In this document: positions 1-10,819 of the stretch, piece by piece | Layout of the letters: every line of letters starts with the position of its first letter | How positions within the stretch are numbered: the stretch's first letter is position 1 | Assembly: GCF_947179515.1 (NCBI RefSeq) | Contig: NC_067482.1 | Coordinates: forward strand, 72,145,811 to 72,209,810 | Source of the DNA: Apodemus sylvaticus | Taxonomy: Eukaryota > Chordata > Mammalia > Rodentia > Muridae | Reading direction: 5' to 3' | Length of the DNA: 64,000 bases | Notes under the pieces: generated by a model | Told to the model about the DNA's origin: nothing | Database searches by the model: none | What the model saw: the letters and a program-made list of their open reading frames with translations, nothing else | Position numbers and translations under genes: made by a program

Positions 1-716
1 GCAAGAGTCTCTAGGGCAGACTTCATTAGCAGGGTAGATTTTTCATGTCAGTGTTGAGTCAAATATGCTTTGCAGGTCACATGAATTGGAAAGGGCTGAT
101 GGAAATGAAATCGAAGGCGGCATTGCAGAAAGTTGTTGCCTATCAAATAGATGTCATCTATATATGACAACTGCAGATTAAGACGTCAGAACGATGCATG
201 GTATGTGCATGCATGAAAAGACACCCCTCTGCTATCTCAGAAAAATGTGTAAAACATAAACATATGAATGTAAGTTCTCTGAGACTAGAAACATTTTCTA
301 CTCACTAAAGCATCCATGATACCCAGTTCTCTACTAGTTCCTATGAAAACCCAGATCAATGAATGAGATGAAGGGCTGGACACAGGAAAAATGAAACAAA
401 ATCCTGAAAATTAGGACTTGGAGAAAGTGTTTGATTTAGGAGTGGAACTCAAGGTTCTGATTTCAGTGGCCTAATAAAAGAAAAGAGGCAACCTGAAGTA
501 ATGAATGTGTGGGTCGAGCAAGTATATCATCAGGTCCAATCTGTTTTCCTACTGCTGATCTTATATGATTGCTCTAACAGAAACAGGGAGGTGACCCAAA
601 CTCAGAGCAAGTGATCTTACTTTGCAACCAGACGCTGACATGCAGTAGAGGTACTAATGTCCTTTATCAGCTCTGTCAGTTACACAAGCACGCATCCACA
701 CAAGGCACAAATATAC
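1..716. other. Unassigned non-coding DNA
   Basis: No open frame of convincing length or composition and no repeat family that I recognise. Base composition is ordinary and mixed. It may hold old, decayed repeats that need a library search to see. Confidence 0.5.
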
Positions 717-782
717 AAGACAGAGAGAGAAAGAATGAGGGAGGGAGAGGGAGGAGGAAAGGAAGGAAAAGAAAAGAAAAAT
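717..782. repeat. GA-rich low-complexity tract
   Basis: Almost pure purine on the + strand, with gagaga, gggagg and aaggaaaag words and no fixed unit. The short overlapping frames across it are a by-product of the purine run. Confidence 0.8.
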
Positions 783-1391
783 CCAGGTCTGATTGTCCTA
801 AAGCACCTTCTTTCAAAGCTATTCATACCAATGTTAATATACATTTATCTTAATGGATATTTTGCTTGTATAATTTTTGAACAATTAAAAAGTTTAAGAC
901 TTTTAATGAAAAGCTAATTACAAATCATATTACTGAAAAGTCAGAGGAGAAATCTGTCTATGACCTTTGACTTGTCTTTCCCCTGGATTTTGTGCCTCCA
1001 ATCTGTATCTCTAGGTTCACTAGAGATGATTTTAAGGCAGTCCAGAGGGCACACCATAGGATTTGACCTTTCCAGAGCATAGAGGTCAAAATGGAAGAGC
1101 CAGGACTCTGTGGTTAAACAAAAATAGCAAGTTCTAAGCACAAATGACGACCTAAAACTTCCCAGTGGGACAGAATGGGGGATTTCCTTACTCTTCAAAT
1201 TTACATGTCCCCATCTGCCTCATGAAGATGGGGACATTAGCAGCAGGGCACAGTCTACATGGCAGTTATTGTAAGAGACAGTATGGCGAAGGGACGTATT
1301 GCATGACATTGTAGTAAGCCCTAACCATAAAAAGCCCGTGGTGGAGGTTCAATAATATTGAAGTTGTAAGTCCAGTATCTATAAAAGTAGC
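783..1391. other. Unassigned non-coding DNA
   Basis: No recognised repeat or gene. Open frames are short and lack protein-like composition. Confidence 0.45.
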
Positions 1392-1451
1392 ATACATGTG
1401 TGTGCATGTGTGAGAGATACAGAGAGAGACAGAGAGACATAGAGAGAGACT
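1392..1451. repeat. Degenerate (GT)n/(GA)n simple repeat
   Basis: A tgtgtg stretch passes directly into gagaga interrupted by cat and tac. It is a mixed dinucleotide microsatellite with many interruptions, so probably old. Confidence 0.75.
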
Positions 1452-1628
1452 GAAAACAAATACAGTGTTTAGTGTATTATATATAAAAACCAAGAGACAC
1501 ACAAAACTTTTAGCAATCTCAGAAGCTAAAAGAAAGGCACAGAACAGAGTCTCCCCCAAAGGAATTCAGATATGATATAATCTAAATGACTTTTAATCTT
1601 CAGAAAAGAAAAAATATGCTAGGAAATT

Positions 1629-1782
1629 ATGAGCAAGAGAGATGGCTCAAACATTAAAACACTTGTACCCAAGCCTAAAGATCAGAATGGGATTCCCAGG
1701 ACCCATAGGGTTAATGGAAAGAACTGATTTCTGCCAAGTGTCCTGTTGCTTTTGCCATGCATGTGCCCTACAGCATTCTGAA
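1629..1782 (+). mobile_element. B3/B2-family tRNA-derived SINE, diverged
   Basis: The block opens with an agagatggctca box (tRNA-like A-box region) and continues with words resembling the rodent B3 consensus: cacttgtacccaagcc, cccaggaccca, ccaagtgtcct and catgcatgtgcc. It runs into an (AAAG)n tail, as expected for a SINE. It is clearly diverged. The assignment to B3 rather than another B2-related subfamily is from memory of the consensus. Confidence 0.65.
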
Positions 1783-1795
1783 AGAAACAAAGAAA

Positions 1796-1863
<68 letters not shown>

Positions 1864-1867
1864 GAAA
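1783..1867 (+). repeat. (AAAG)n microsatellite, probable SINE tail expansion
   Basis: About 17 near-perfect aaag units follow the SINE body, consistent with expansion of the A-rich tail. The overlapping 151-, 117- and 102-codon frames on both strands owe their length to this tract and to the flanking retrotransposons. They are not genes. Confidence 0.9.
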
Positions 1868-1870
1868 TAG

Positions 1871-1887
1871 TAATAAAAATGTTAAAT
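1871..1887 (+). repeat. Left target-site duplication of the full-length L1
   Basis: The 17 bases taataaaaatgttaaat reappear at 10802-10819 with one extra A in the A run. They bracket the L1 and define its ends. The insertion lies just beyond the (AAAG)n tail of the SINE. Confidence 0.85.
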
Positions 1888-2470
1888 ACTGAGCCTTCCT
1901 GTTTTCCTCTGTGCCTGGAGCTGATCCTGTGCCACAGTGCCCAGAGCTGGTCCACAGCGCTCCATACCCAAATACTACCAGGAGAGATCTGGACTCCCAG
2001 GAGTGAGGATAAACCTGTGAGCCAGGTACAACCACAACTTTTGCTCCAAGGGACCCACCTGGAACCAGCAGGACATAGAAACCAAGGAGCAGCCTAGAAC
2101 AAGATCCTTCCAGTTTCTACCTGCACTCTGAACTAACCCCGTACCACAGCTCTCCATACCCAAATACCACTAGAAAAAGCTGGTCTCTCAGGACTTCTGA
2201 CACACCCGTGAGCACAGGTAAGACCACCATTCTGTTCAAATTTTTGGACCAAGAGGGACCTTCCCAGATCTATCAGGACACAGGAACCAAGGAACAGCCA
2301 GGACAGGATCCTTCTGGTTTCTGTCTGCACACTGGAGCTGACCCTGGCCACAGCTCTCATATACAAATTCCTCCCAGAAAGAACTGCTCTCCTAGGAATT
2401 CTGACATATAGGTTTGCAGGAGAGACAAGCCCTCGTCAAAGACAGTGAGACCAGCTAACACCAGAGATAA
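1888..2470 (+). promoter_or_regulatory. L1 5'UTR with three tandem ~200-bp monomers
   Basis: Corresponding words recur at about 200-bp spacing. ctccatacccaaatac starts at 1960, ctccataccc at 2152, and the decayed ctctcatatacaaa at 2354. Each is followed by a gaga.ctgg.ctc.cagga-type segment and a ctgtgagc.aggta segment. In mouse L1 such monomers carry the RNA polymerase II promoter, and their number affects promoter strength. The units are clearly diverged from each other, so promoter activity today is doubtful. Confidence 0.75.
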
Positions 2471-2475
2471 CCCAG

Positions 2476-3560
2476 ATGGCAATGGGCAAGGGAAAGAACA
2501 TAAACAACAGAAACCAAGGCTACTTGGCACCATTAGAACCCAATTGTCCCACCCCAGCAAGGCCTGGATACCCCAACACACCAGAAAAGCAAGACTCAGA
2601 TTTAAAATCATATCTCGTGATGATGATAAAGGACTTTAAGAAGGACATAAAGAAATACAGGAGGCGACAATTAAACAGGTCAAAGCCCATAAAGTGGAAA
2701 CACAAAAATCCCTTAAAATATTGAAGGAAAACACAACAAAGCAGGTAAAGGAATTGAACAAAACAATACAGGACCTAAAAACAATAAAGTAGAAGTAGAA
2801 ACAATAAAGAAATCACAAAGGGACAACACTAGAGATAGAAAACCCAGGAAAGAGATCAGGAGTCATAGTTGCAAGCATCACCAACAGAATAGAAGACATA
2901 GGACAAAATCTCAGATGCAGAAGATACCATAGAAAACATTGTCACAACAAACAAAGAAAATGCAAAATTCAAAAGATCCTAAACCAAAAACATCCAGGAA
3001 ATCCAGGAAACAATGACAATACCAAACTAAGGGATAATAGGTATAGAAAAGAGCAAAGATTGCCAACATAAAGAGCCAGTAAATATCAACACAATTATAG
3101 AAAAAATCTTCCCTAACCTAAGAAAGAGATACCCATAAACATAGAAGAGACCTATAGAACTCCAAATAGATTGGACCAGAAAAAAAATTCCTCCTGTCAC
3201 ATAATAGTCAAAACACCAAAAGCACAAAACAAATAAAGAATATTAAAAGGAGTACGAGAAAAAAGTCAAGTAACATATAAAGAGAGACTTATCAGATTAA
3301 ACCAGACTTCTTGTCAGAGACTATGAAAATACTATACAGACCCTAAGAGAACACAAATGCCAACCCAGGCTACTATATGCAGCAAAACTATCAATTACCA
3401 TATGGGGAGAAAACAAGATATTCCAAGACAAAAACAAATTTGCACCATATCTTTCCACAAATCTAGCCCTGTAAGAGACAATAGATGGAAAATTACAGTA
3501 CAAGGAGGGAAACTACACCCTAGAAAAAGCAAGAAAGTAAACTTCTTTCAACAAAACCAA
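2476..3560 (+). pseudogene. L1 ORF1 relic (RNA-binding chaperone protein)
   Basis: The start is the ATG of the frame opening at 2476, which gives the lysine/asparagine/proline-rich N-terminus typical of murine ORF1p. That frame stays open for 82 codons and is then broken. Downstream, the AA-rich region to about 3000 corresponds to the coiled coil. The region 3230-3520 (for example the codons for TLREHKCQPRLLY, displaced in frame) matches the C-terminal RNA-binding domain. In active elements ORF1p trimerises on L1 RNA in cytoplasmic ribonucleoprotein particles. Stops and indels make this copy dead. The 3' boundary is approximate. Confidence 0.75.
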
Positions 3561-3584
3561 AAGAAGATAACCACACAAACATAA

Positions 3585-4754
3585 TAATAACATCAAAAAT
3601 AACAGGAAGCAACAATCACTATTCCTTAATATTCTTAACATCAATGGACTCAATACCCTGAATAAAAAGACATAGACTAAGAGACTGGATATATAAACAG
3701 GACCCAGCATTTTGCTGCATACAGGAAATGAACCTCAGTGTGAAAGACAGACACTACCTCAGAGTTAAAGTCTGGAAATTTTTTTCCAAGTAAATGGACC
3801 CAAGAAACAAGCAGGAGTAGCCATTCTAATATTGGATAAAATCGAATTTCAACCAAAAGTTATCTAAAGGATAAGGAAGGACACTTCACATTCATCAAAG
3901 GAAAAAAATCTACCAAGAACTCTCAGTTTTGAACATCTATGCTCCAAATGCAAAGGCACCTACATTCATAAAAAAAAAAAAAACCCTCTACTAAAGCTCA
4001 AAGTATACAATGCACCTCACACAATAATTGTGAATGGCTTCAACATCCCACACTCATCAATGGACAGATCATGGAAACACACACTAAACAGAGACATGGT
4101 GAAGCTAACAGAAGTTATGGACCAATTGATTTATCAGATATCTATAGGACATTTCATCCTAAAACAAAGGAATACACCTTCTTCTCAGCACCTCATGGTA
4201 CCTTCTCCAAAATTGACACATAATTGGTCACAAAACGGGCCTCAACAGATCTAAGAAGATTGAAATAATGCCATGCATCCTATCAGATCACCACCGACTA
4301 AGGCTGGTCTTCAATAGTAACAAAAACAACAGAAAGCCCACATACACATGGAAGCTGAACAATACTAATGTGGTCAAGGAAGAAATAAAGAAAGAAATTA
4401 AAGACTTTTTAGAATTTAATGAAAATTAAGGCACAACATAACAAAACTCATATCTCTGAGTGCCTCCAAAAAGAAACTGGAGAGAGCATACACTAGCAGC
4501 TTAACAGCACACTTGAAAGCTCTAGGACAAAAGGAAGCAGCTACACCTAAGAGGAGTAGATGGCAGGAAATAACCAAATTCAGAGTCAAAATCAACCAAG
4601 TAGAAACAAAAAGAACTATACTAGGAATCAACCAAACCAGGAGCTAGCTGGTTCTTTGAGAAAATAATCAAGATAGATAAACTCTTAGCCAGACTAACCA
4701 GAATTCACAGAGACAATATCCAAATCAACAAAATCAGAAATGAAAAGGGAGATA
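3585..4754 (+). pseudogene. L1 ORF2 relic, part 1: endonuclease domain and linker
   Basis: This is the N-terminal part of ORF2: an apurinic-like endonuclease that nicks target DNA, followed by the linker to the reverse transcriptase. Visible signs are the initial NINGL-like motif near 3635-3655, the CIQEM-like motif near 3715-3730 (usually CLQET), and the terminal SDHH motif at 4283-4294 that carries the catalytic histidine region. The frame is broken several times, and an A run at 3970-3983 is one likely slippage site. The relic is cut at 4754 by the nested insertion and resumes in register at 7453. Confidence 0.8.
4736..4754 (+). repeat. Left 19-bp TSD of the nested L1 block
   Basis: agaaatgaaaagggagata is identical to 7434-7452. 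It is part of the host ORF2 sequence and was duplicated by the insertion. Confidence 0.9.
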
Positions 4755-5795
4755 GAGGAACATTCCTCCATTGTTGTTGGGATTGCAAGCTGGTACAACT
4801 ACTCTGGAAATCAGTCTGGTGGTTCCTCAGAAAATTGGACCTGTGGACCCAGCTATACCACTCCTGGGCATATACCCAAAAGATTCTCGAACATATAACA
4901 ACACATGCTCCACTATGTTCATAGCAGCCTTATTGGTAGTAGCCAGAAGCTGGAAAGAACTTGAGATGTCCTTCAACAGAGGAATGGATATAGAAAATGT
5001 GGTACATTTACACAAGGGAACTATTAAAAATGATGAATTTTTGAAATTTTTAGGCAAATGAATGGACCTAGAAAATATCATCCTAAATGAGGTAACCCAA
5101 TCACATAAGTGGATATTAGCCCAAAAGCTCCAAATACCCAAGATACAATTCATAGACTACATGAAGCTCAAGAAGAAGGAAAACCAAAGTGTGAGTGCTT
5201 CGATCCTTCTTAGAAGGAGGAGCAAAATATTGACGGGAGCAAATATGGAGAAAGAGTGTAGAGCAGAGACTAAAGGAAAGGCCATCCAGAGACTGTCCCA
5301 CTTGGGGATTCATCCCAGATATAGTCACCAAACTATGACACTATTGTGGATGCCAAGAAAGGCTTGCTGAAAGAAGACTGATATTGCTGTCTCCAGAGAG
5401 GCCCTGCCAGAGACTGACAAATACAGAGTTGGATGCTCTCAGCTAATCATTGCACTGCGTGCAGGGTCCCTAAGGGAGGAGTTAGAGAAAGGACTGAAGG
5501 AACTGAAGTGGTCTGCAACCCCATAGAAAGAATAACAATATCAACCAACCAGACCCCCCAGAGTTCCCAGAGACTAAGCTACCCCAACCAAGGAGTACAC
5601 ATGGCTCTGGCTGCATATGGAGCAGAGGATTTCCTTGTCAGACATCAGTGGAGGGAGAAGTGGGTAGGTGGGTAGAGGAACACCCTCATAAAAGCAGGGG
5701 GAGGGGTGATGGGAAAGGGGATTTCCAGGAGAGGGGGAAACCAGGTAAGGGGATAGATAATACTTGAAATGTAAATAAATTAAAATAAATAAATA
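4755..5795 (+). mobile_element. Nested L1 fragment A, 5'-truncated, + strand
   Basis: The fragment begins inside the last part of ORF2 (gaggaacattcctcc), continues through ctcctgggcatataccc and ataagtggatattagccc, then the 3'UTR (caaccccatagaaag, accctcataaaagcagg), and ends at gaaatgtaaataaat and an A-rich tail. The left TSD at 4736-4754 and right TSD at 7434-7452 fit one target-primed insertion into the host ORF2. The A run at 7428-7433 just before the right TSD is plausibly the remaining end of this fragment's tail. Confidence 0.85.
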
Positions 5796-7427
5796 AATAT
5801 TTTTATTCGATATATTTTTATTTACATTTTAAATGATTTTCCCTTTCCTGACTCCCCATACCCCAAAAGTCCCATAAGTCCCTCCCCCTGTTCCCCCATC
5901 CACCCCTTCCCAATTCCCTGTTCTGGTATTGCCCTATACTGCTGCACTGAGCCTTTTCAGAACCAGGGGCCACTCCTCCGTTCTTCTTGGACATCATTTG
6001 ATATGTGGATTATGTTTTGGGTATTCCAAGTTTCTAGGCTAATATCCACTTATCAGTGAGTGCATACCATGATTGATCTTTTGAGACTGGGTTACCTCAT
6101 TTAGTATGATGTTCTACAGATCCATCCATTTGTCTAAGAATTTCATTAATTCATTGTTTCTAATGGCTGAATAGTACTCCATTGTGCATATATACCACAA
6201 TTTTTGTATCCATTCCTCCGTTGAGGAACACCTGGGTTCTTTCCAGCTTCTGGCTATTATAAATAGGGCTGTTATGAACATAGTGGAGCATGTGTCTTTA
6301 TTTCATGCCAGGGAATCCTCTGGGTATATGCCCAGGAGTGGTATGGCAGGATCCTCCAGAAGTGTCATGCCCAGATTTCTGAGGAACCGCCAGACTGATT
6401 TCCAAAGTGGTTATACCATCTTGCAATCCCACCAGCAGTGGAGGAGTGTTCCTCTTTCTCCACATCCTCACCAACACCTGCTGTCTCCTGAGTTTATAAC
6501 CTTAGCCATTCTGACTGGTATGAGGTGAAATTTCAGGGTCGTTTTGATTTGCATTTCCCTAATGACTAATGATGTTGAACATTTCTTAAGGTGCTTCTCA
6601 GCCATCCAATGTTCTTCATGGAAAAATTCTTTGTTTAGCTCTGTACCCCATTTTTAATAGGGTTATTTGGTTTTCTGGGGACTACTGGCTATCTTGCCAA
6701 AAGCAATATACAGATTCAACTCAATACCCATCAAAATCCCAACTCAGTTCTTCATAGAGTTAGAAAGAGCAATTCTCAAATTCATCTGGAATAACAAAAA
6801 ACCCGGGATAGCTAAAACTATTCTTAACAACAAAAGAAATTCTGGGAGAATCAGCATCCCGGACCTCAAGCAATACCACAGAGCAATAATGTTAAAAACT
6901 GCATGGTATTGGTACAGTGACAGGCAGGTGGATCAATGGAATAGGATTGAAGATCCAGAAATGAACCCACACACCTATGGCCACTTTATCCTCGACAAAG
7001 GAACTGAAAACATCCAGTGGAAAAAAGATAGCCTTTTCAACAAATGGTGCTGGTTCAACTGGAGGTCAGCATGCAGGAGAATGTGAATTGTTCCATTCTT
7101 ATCTCCTTGAACTAAGCTCAACTCCAAGTGTATCAAGGACCTCCACATAAAACCAGACACACTGAAACTAATAGAAAAGAAACTGGGAAAGACCCTTGAG
7201 GACATGGGCACAGGGGAAAAGTTCCTGAACAGAACACCTATCCGTATGCTCTACGAACAAGAATTGACAAATGGGACCTCATAAAATTACAAAGTTTCTG
7301 TAAGGCAAAGGACACCATCAAAAGGACAAATCAACAACCAACAAATTGGGAAAAGATCTTCACCGACCCTACATCTGAGAGAGGGCTAATATCCAATATA
7401 TACAAAGAATTTAAGAAATATGTTTTT
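5796..7427 (-). mobile_element. Nested L1 fragment B with 5' inversion (twin-priming form)
   Basis: Reading the - strand, 6680 down to about 5801 is an L1 3' segment: ORF2 end, 3'UTR and A-rich tail, seen on + as tttttattcgatat. Reading the + strand, 6681 to about 7421 is the immediately upstream part of ORF2. It runs from cagattcaactcaat through a 139-codon open remnant at 6667-7086 to atccaatatatacaaag. In an intact L1 these two segments are neighbours, meeting at about aagaa.tagactcc/ccagaaaacc. The 5' segment is therefore inverted relative to the 3' segment with only a few bases lost at the join. The likely target was the A-rich tail of fragment A. An aaatat word occurs at both ends (5795-5800 and 7416-7421), but it is too AT-rich to be a firm TSD. 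Confidence 0.8.
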
Positions 7428-7433
7428 AAAAAA

Positions 7434-7452
7434 AGAAATGAAAAGGGAGATA
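7434..7452 (+). repeat. Right 19-bp TSD of the nested L1 block
   Basis: Exact copy of 4736-4754. The host ORF2 continues directly after it (taacaacagaaact). Confidence 0.9.
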
Positions 7453-10072
7453 TAACAACAGAAACTAAGGAAATTCAAAAAAATCATCTATCCTACTACA
7501 AAAGCCTATACTCAACAAAACAGGAAAATCTGGATGATAAACCTGGATCAGATAAACCATCTAAACTGTCCCATAACCACTAAATAAATAGAAGCAGTCA
7601 TTAAAAGTCTCCCAACCAAAAAAAAAAAAAAAAAAAAAAAAAGCCCAGGAACAGATGGGTTTAGTGTAGAATTCTCAGACCTTCAAAGAAGATCTAATGA
7701 CAAAATTCTTCAAACTATTCCACAAAATAAAAAAAGAAAAAGAAGGAACACTACCCAATTCATTCTATGATGCCACAGTTATGCTAATACCAAAACCACA
7801 CAAAGACCCAACTAAAAAACCAGACCAAGAACTTCAGACCAATTTTCCTTATGAATATCAATACAAAAATACTCAATAAAATTCTTGCCAACCAAATCCT
7901 AGAACACATTAAAATGATTATTCACCATGATCAAGTAGACATCATCCCAGGGATGCAGGGATGGTTCAATATACAAAAATCCATCAATGTAATTCACTAC
8001 ATAAACAAACTCAAATAAAAAACACCATATGATCATTTCCTTAGATGCTGAAAAAGCATCTGACAAAATTCAGCATCACTTCACGTTAAAAGTCTTGGAA
8101 AGATTGGGAATTCAAGGCCAATACCTAAACATAGTAAAAGCAATATGCAGCAAACTGGTAACCAACATCAAACTAAATGGAGAGAAACTTGAAGCAATCC
8201 CACCAAAATCAGGGACTAGACAAGGCTGCCCTCTCTCCCTATGTATTCAATATAGTCCTTGAAGATCTAGCTAGACAATTAGACAACAAAGGGAGGTCAA
8301 GGGGATACAAATTGGAAAGGAAGAAGTGAAAATATCACTATTGGCAGATGATATGATAGTATACTTAAGTGACCCCAAAAATTACACCAGAGAACTTCTG
8401 CAGCTGAAAACAACTACAGCAAAGTGGCCAGATACAAAATTAATTCAAACAAATCAGTAACCTTCCAATACTCAAAGGATTAATGGGTAAGAAATAAATT
8501 AGGTAAACGATACCCTTCACAATAGTCACAAGCAATATAAAATAATTTGGTGGGACTCTAACCAAACAAATGAAATATCTGTAAGACAAGAATTTCAAGT
8601 CTCTGAAGAAAGAAATAGAAGAAGATATCAGAAGATGGAAACATGTCCAACGCCAGGAGGATTGGCAGGATTAATATATTAAAAATGGACATTTGCCGAA
8701 AGCAATCTACAGATGCAATGCAATCCCCATCAAAACTCTAACTCAATTCTTCATAGAGTTAGAAAGAGCAATTCTCAAATTAATCTGTAATAACAAAAAA
8801 CCCAGAATAATGAATACTATTCTCAACAATAGAAGAACTTCTGGAGGAATCAGCATCCCCGACCTCAAGCTGTGCTACAGAGCAATCATGATAAAAACTA
8901 CATGGTATTGGTACAGTGACAAGCAGGTAGATCAATGGAATAGTATTGAAGACCCAGAAATGAATCCAAATGCCAGCGGTCACTTGATATTTGACAAAGA
9001 AGCTGAAACCATCCTGTAGAAAAAAGACAGTATTTTCAACAAATGGTGCTGGTTCAACTGGTGGTCAACATGTAGGAGAATGCAAATTGATCCATTCTTA
9101 TCTCCGTGTACAAAGCTCAAGTCCAAGTGGATCAAGGACCTCCACATAAAACCAGATACACTGAATCTAATAGAAGAGAAAGTAGGGAAAAATCTAGAAC
9201 ATATGGGCACAGGGGAAAAGTTCCTGAACAGAATACCAAAGGCATATACTCTAAGATCAAGAATTGACAAATGGGACCTCAAAATTGCACAGCTTCTGTA
9301 AGGCAAAGGACATTGTCAATAGAACAAAACATCAACCAACAGATTTGGAAAAGATCTTTACCAATCCTACATCTGACAGAGGTCTAATATCCAATTATAC
9401 AAAGAAGTCAAGAACTTAGACTTCAGAGAACCAAATAACCCTATTAAAAAATGGGGAACAGGGCTAAATAGAAATTTCTCAACTGAGGAAACTGGAATGG
9501 CTGAGAAGCACCTAAAAAAGTGTTCAAATCCTTAGTCATCAGGAAAATGCAAAATCAAAACAGCCCTGAGATTCCACCTCACACCAATCAGAATGTCTAA
9601 GATCAAAAGTCATGTGACAGCAGAAGCTGGTGAGGATGTGGAGAAAGACAAACACTCCTCCATTGCTGATGGGATTGCAAGCTGATACAAGCACTTTGGA
9701 AATCTGTCTTGTGGTTCCTCAGAAAATTGAATATAGTATTACCTAGGGTCCCAGCTATACCACTCCTGGGCATATACCCAGAAAATGCTCCAACATGTAA
9801 TAAGGTCACATGCTCCACTATGTTTATAACAACATTAATTATAATAGCCAGAAGCTAGAAAGAACCCAGATATCCCTCAATAGAGGAATGGATATAGAAA
9901 TGGATATAGAAAATCTATTTACACCATGGACTACTACTCAGCTATTAAAAACAATGACTTCATGAAATTCACAAGCAAATGGATGGACCTAGAAAATATC
10001 ATCCTGAGTGAGGTAACTCAGTCGCAAAAGAACACATGCAGTCTGTATTCACTGATAAGTGGTTATTAGCCC
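7453..10072 (+). pseudogene. L1 ORF2 relic, part 2: reverse transcriptase and C-terminal region
   Basis: This region corresponds to the enzyme that primes cDNA synthesis at the nicked target. Reverse transcriptase motifs are readable: LDAEKASDKIQ (motif A) at 8041-8073, GTRQGCPLSL (motif B) at 8212-8241, and LADDMIVYLS (motif C, catalytic aspartates) at 8341-8370. These lie in different frames or are separated by stops. The C-terminal region follows at 8690-10072 in short open pieces, including one of 108 codons at 8693-9019. A 25-base A run at 7618-7642 and a small tandem duplication near 9890-9912 (atggatatagaa twice) are local lesions. No functional product is possible. Confidence 0.85.
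7618..7642 (+). repeat. A25 homopolymer inside L1 ORF2
   Basis: The ORF2 context on both sides (cccaacc before, gcccaggaacagatggg after) has only a short A run in related L1 copies as I remember them. This is therefore a slippage expansion and by itself shifts the frame. Confidence 0.8.
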
Positions 10073-10801
10073 AAAAAATCAGAATATCCAAGATTCGATT
10101 CACAGACCTTATGAAGCCCAAGAAGACCAAAACATGGGGGCTTCAGTGCTTCTTAGGTTCATAGGAGGAAATATGGAGACAAAATATGGAGCAGAGACTG
10201 AAGGAAAGGCCATGCAGAGACTGCCCCACCCAGAGATCCATCCCATATACAGACACCAAACTTGGATTCTATTGTGGTTTCAGTGAAGTGCTTGCTGATG
10301 GAAGCATGATATGGTTGTCTCCTGAGAGGCTCTGCCAGAATCTGACAAATACAGAGGCGGATGCTTACAGCCAACCATTGGACTGAGTATGAGGCTCCCA
10401 ATGGAGGAGTTGGAGAAGGGACTGAAGGAGCTGAGGGGGTTTCTAGCCCCATGGAGGGAGCAAGTGTCAACAAGCCAGAACCCCCACCCCCACCCCATTG
10501 CTCCTAGAGATGGGACCACCAATCAGAGTACACATGGAAGGGCTCGTGGCTATGGCCACATATGAGGCAGATGGCTCTGTTGGACAACAGTGGGAGGAGA
10601 GATCCTTGGGTCTGAGGGTGTTTGATGCTTCAGTGTAGGGGAATGCCAGGGAGGGAAGACAGGAGTGGGTGGGTGGGTGTGGGGGCGAACACCCTCATAG
10701 AGGTAGGGGAGAGGGAGATCAATTGGAGGTTTCTGATGGAGAGACCTGGAAAGGGGAAAATATTTGAAATGTAAATAAAGAAAGCATCCAATAAAAATAT
10801 T
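10073..10801 (+). other. 3'UTR and tail of the full-length L1
   Basis: This is the murine L1 3'UTR: gaggctctgccagaatctgac, ctgagtatgaggctcccaatgg (in two words), a G-rich polypurine region near 10580-10700, then gaaatgtaaataaag and an AT-rich end. The 104- and 80-codon antisense frames here are incidental. Confidence 0.85.
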
Positions 10802-10819
10802 TAATAAAAAATGTTAAAT
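10802..10819 (+). repeat. Right target-site duplication of the full-length L1
   Basis: taataaaaaatgttaaat matches 1871-1887 with one extra A, a likely slippage change in the A run. Confidence 0.85.

Larger units (their letters stand above)
1888..10801 (+). mobile_element. Full-length-structure murine LINE-1, interrupted by nested L1s
   Basis: In order, the element has tandem 5' monomers (1888 to about 2470), an ORF1 relic (2476 to about 3560), ORF2 endonuclease and linker (about 3585-4754), ORF2 reverse transcriptase and C-terminal region (7453 to about 10072) and a 3'UTR ending in an A-rich tail. Without the foreign block 4755-7433 and one TSD copy, the element is about 6.2 kb, the usual size of a complete mouse L1. 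Flanking TSDs differ by one A. Both ORFs contain many stops and frameshifts, so it cannot move autonomously. Subfamily is uncertain: the monomer period and wording suggest an F-type or Lx-related element rather than a young A, Gf or Tf element. Confidence 0.9.

Noticed and set aside
1388..1451. GA/GT tract as a GAGA-type regulatory element
   Set aside because: It behaves as a degenerate microsatellite and no promoter features accompany it.
6667..7086. 139-codon open frame with clear protein similarity
   Set aside because: It is a surviving piece of L1 ORF2 in the inverted 5' segment of nested L1 B, not a host gene.
5795..7421. aaatat at both ends as a firm TSD for nested L1 B
   Set aside because: Six AT-only bases in A-rich surroundings are not significant. 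The insertion site in A's tail is inferred from layout.
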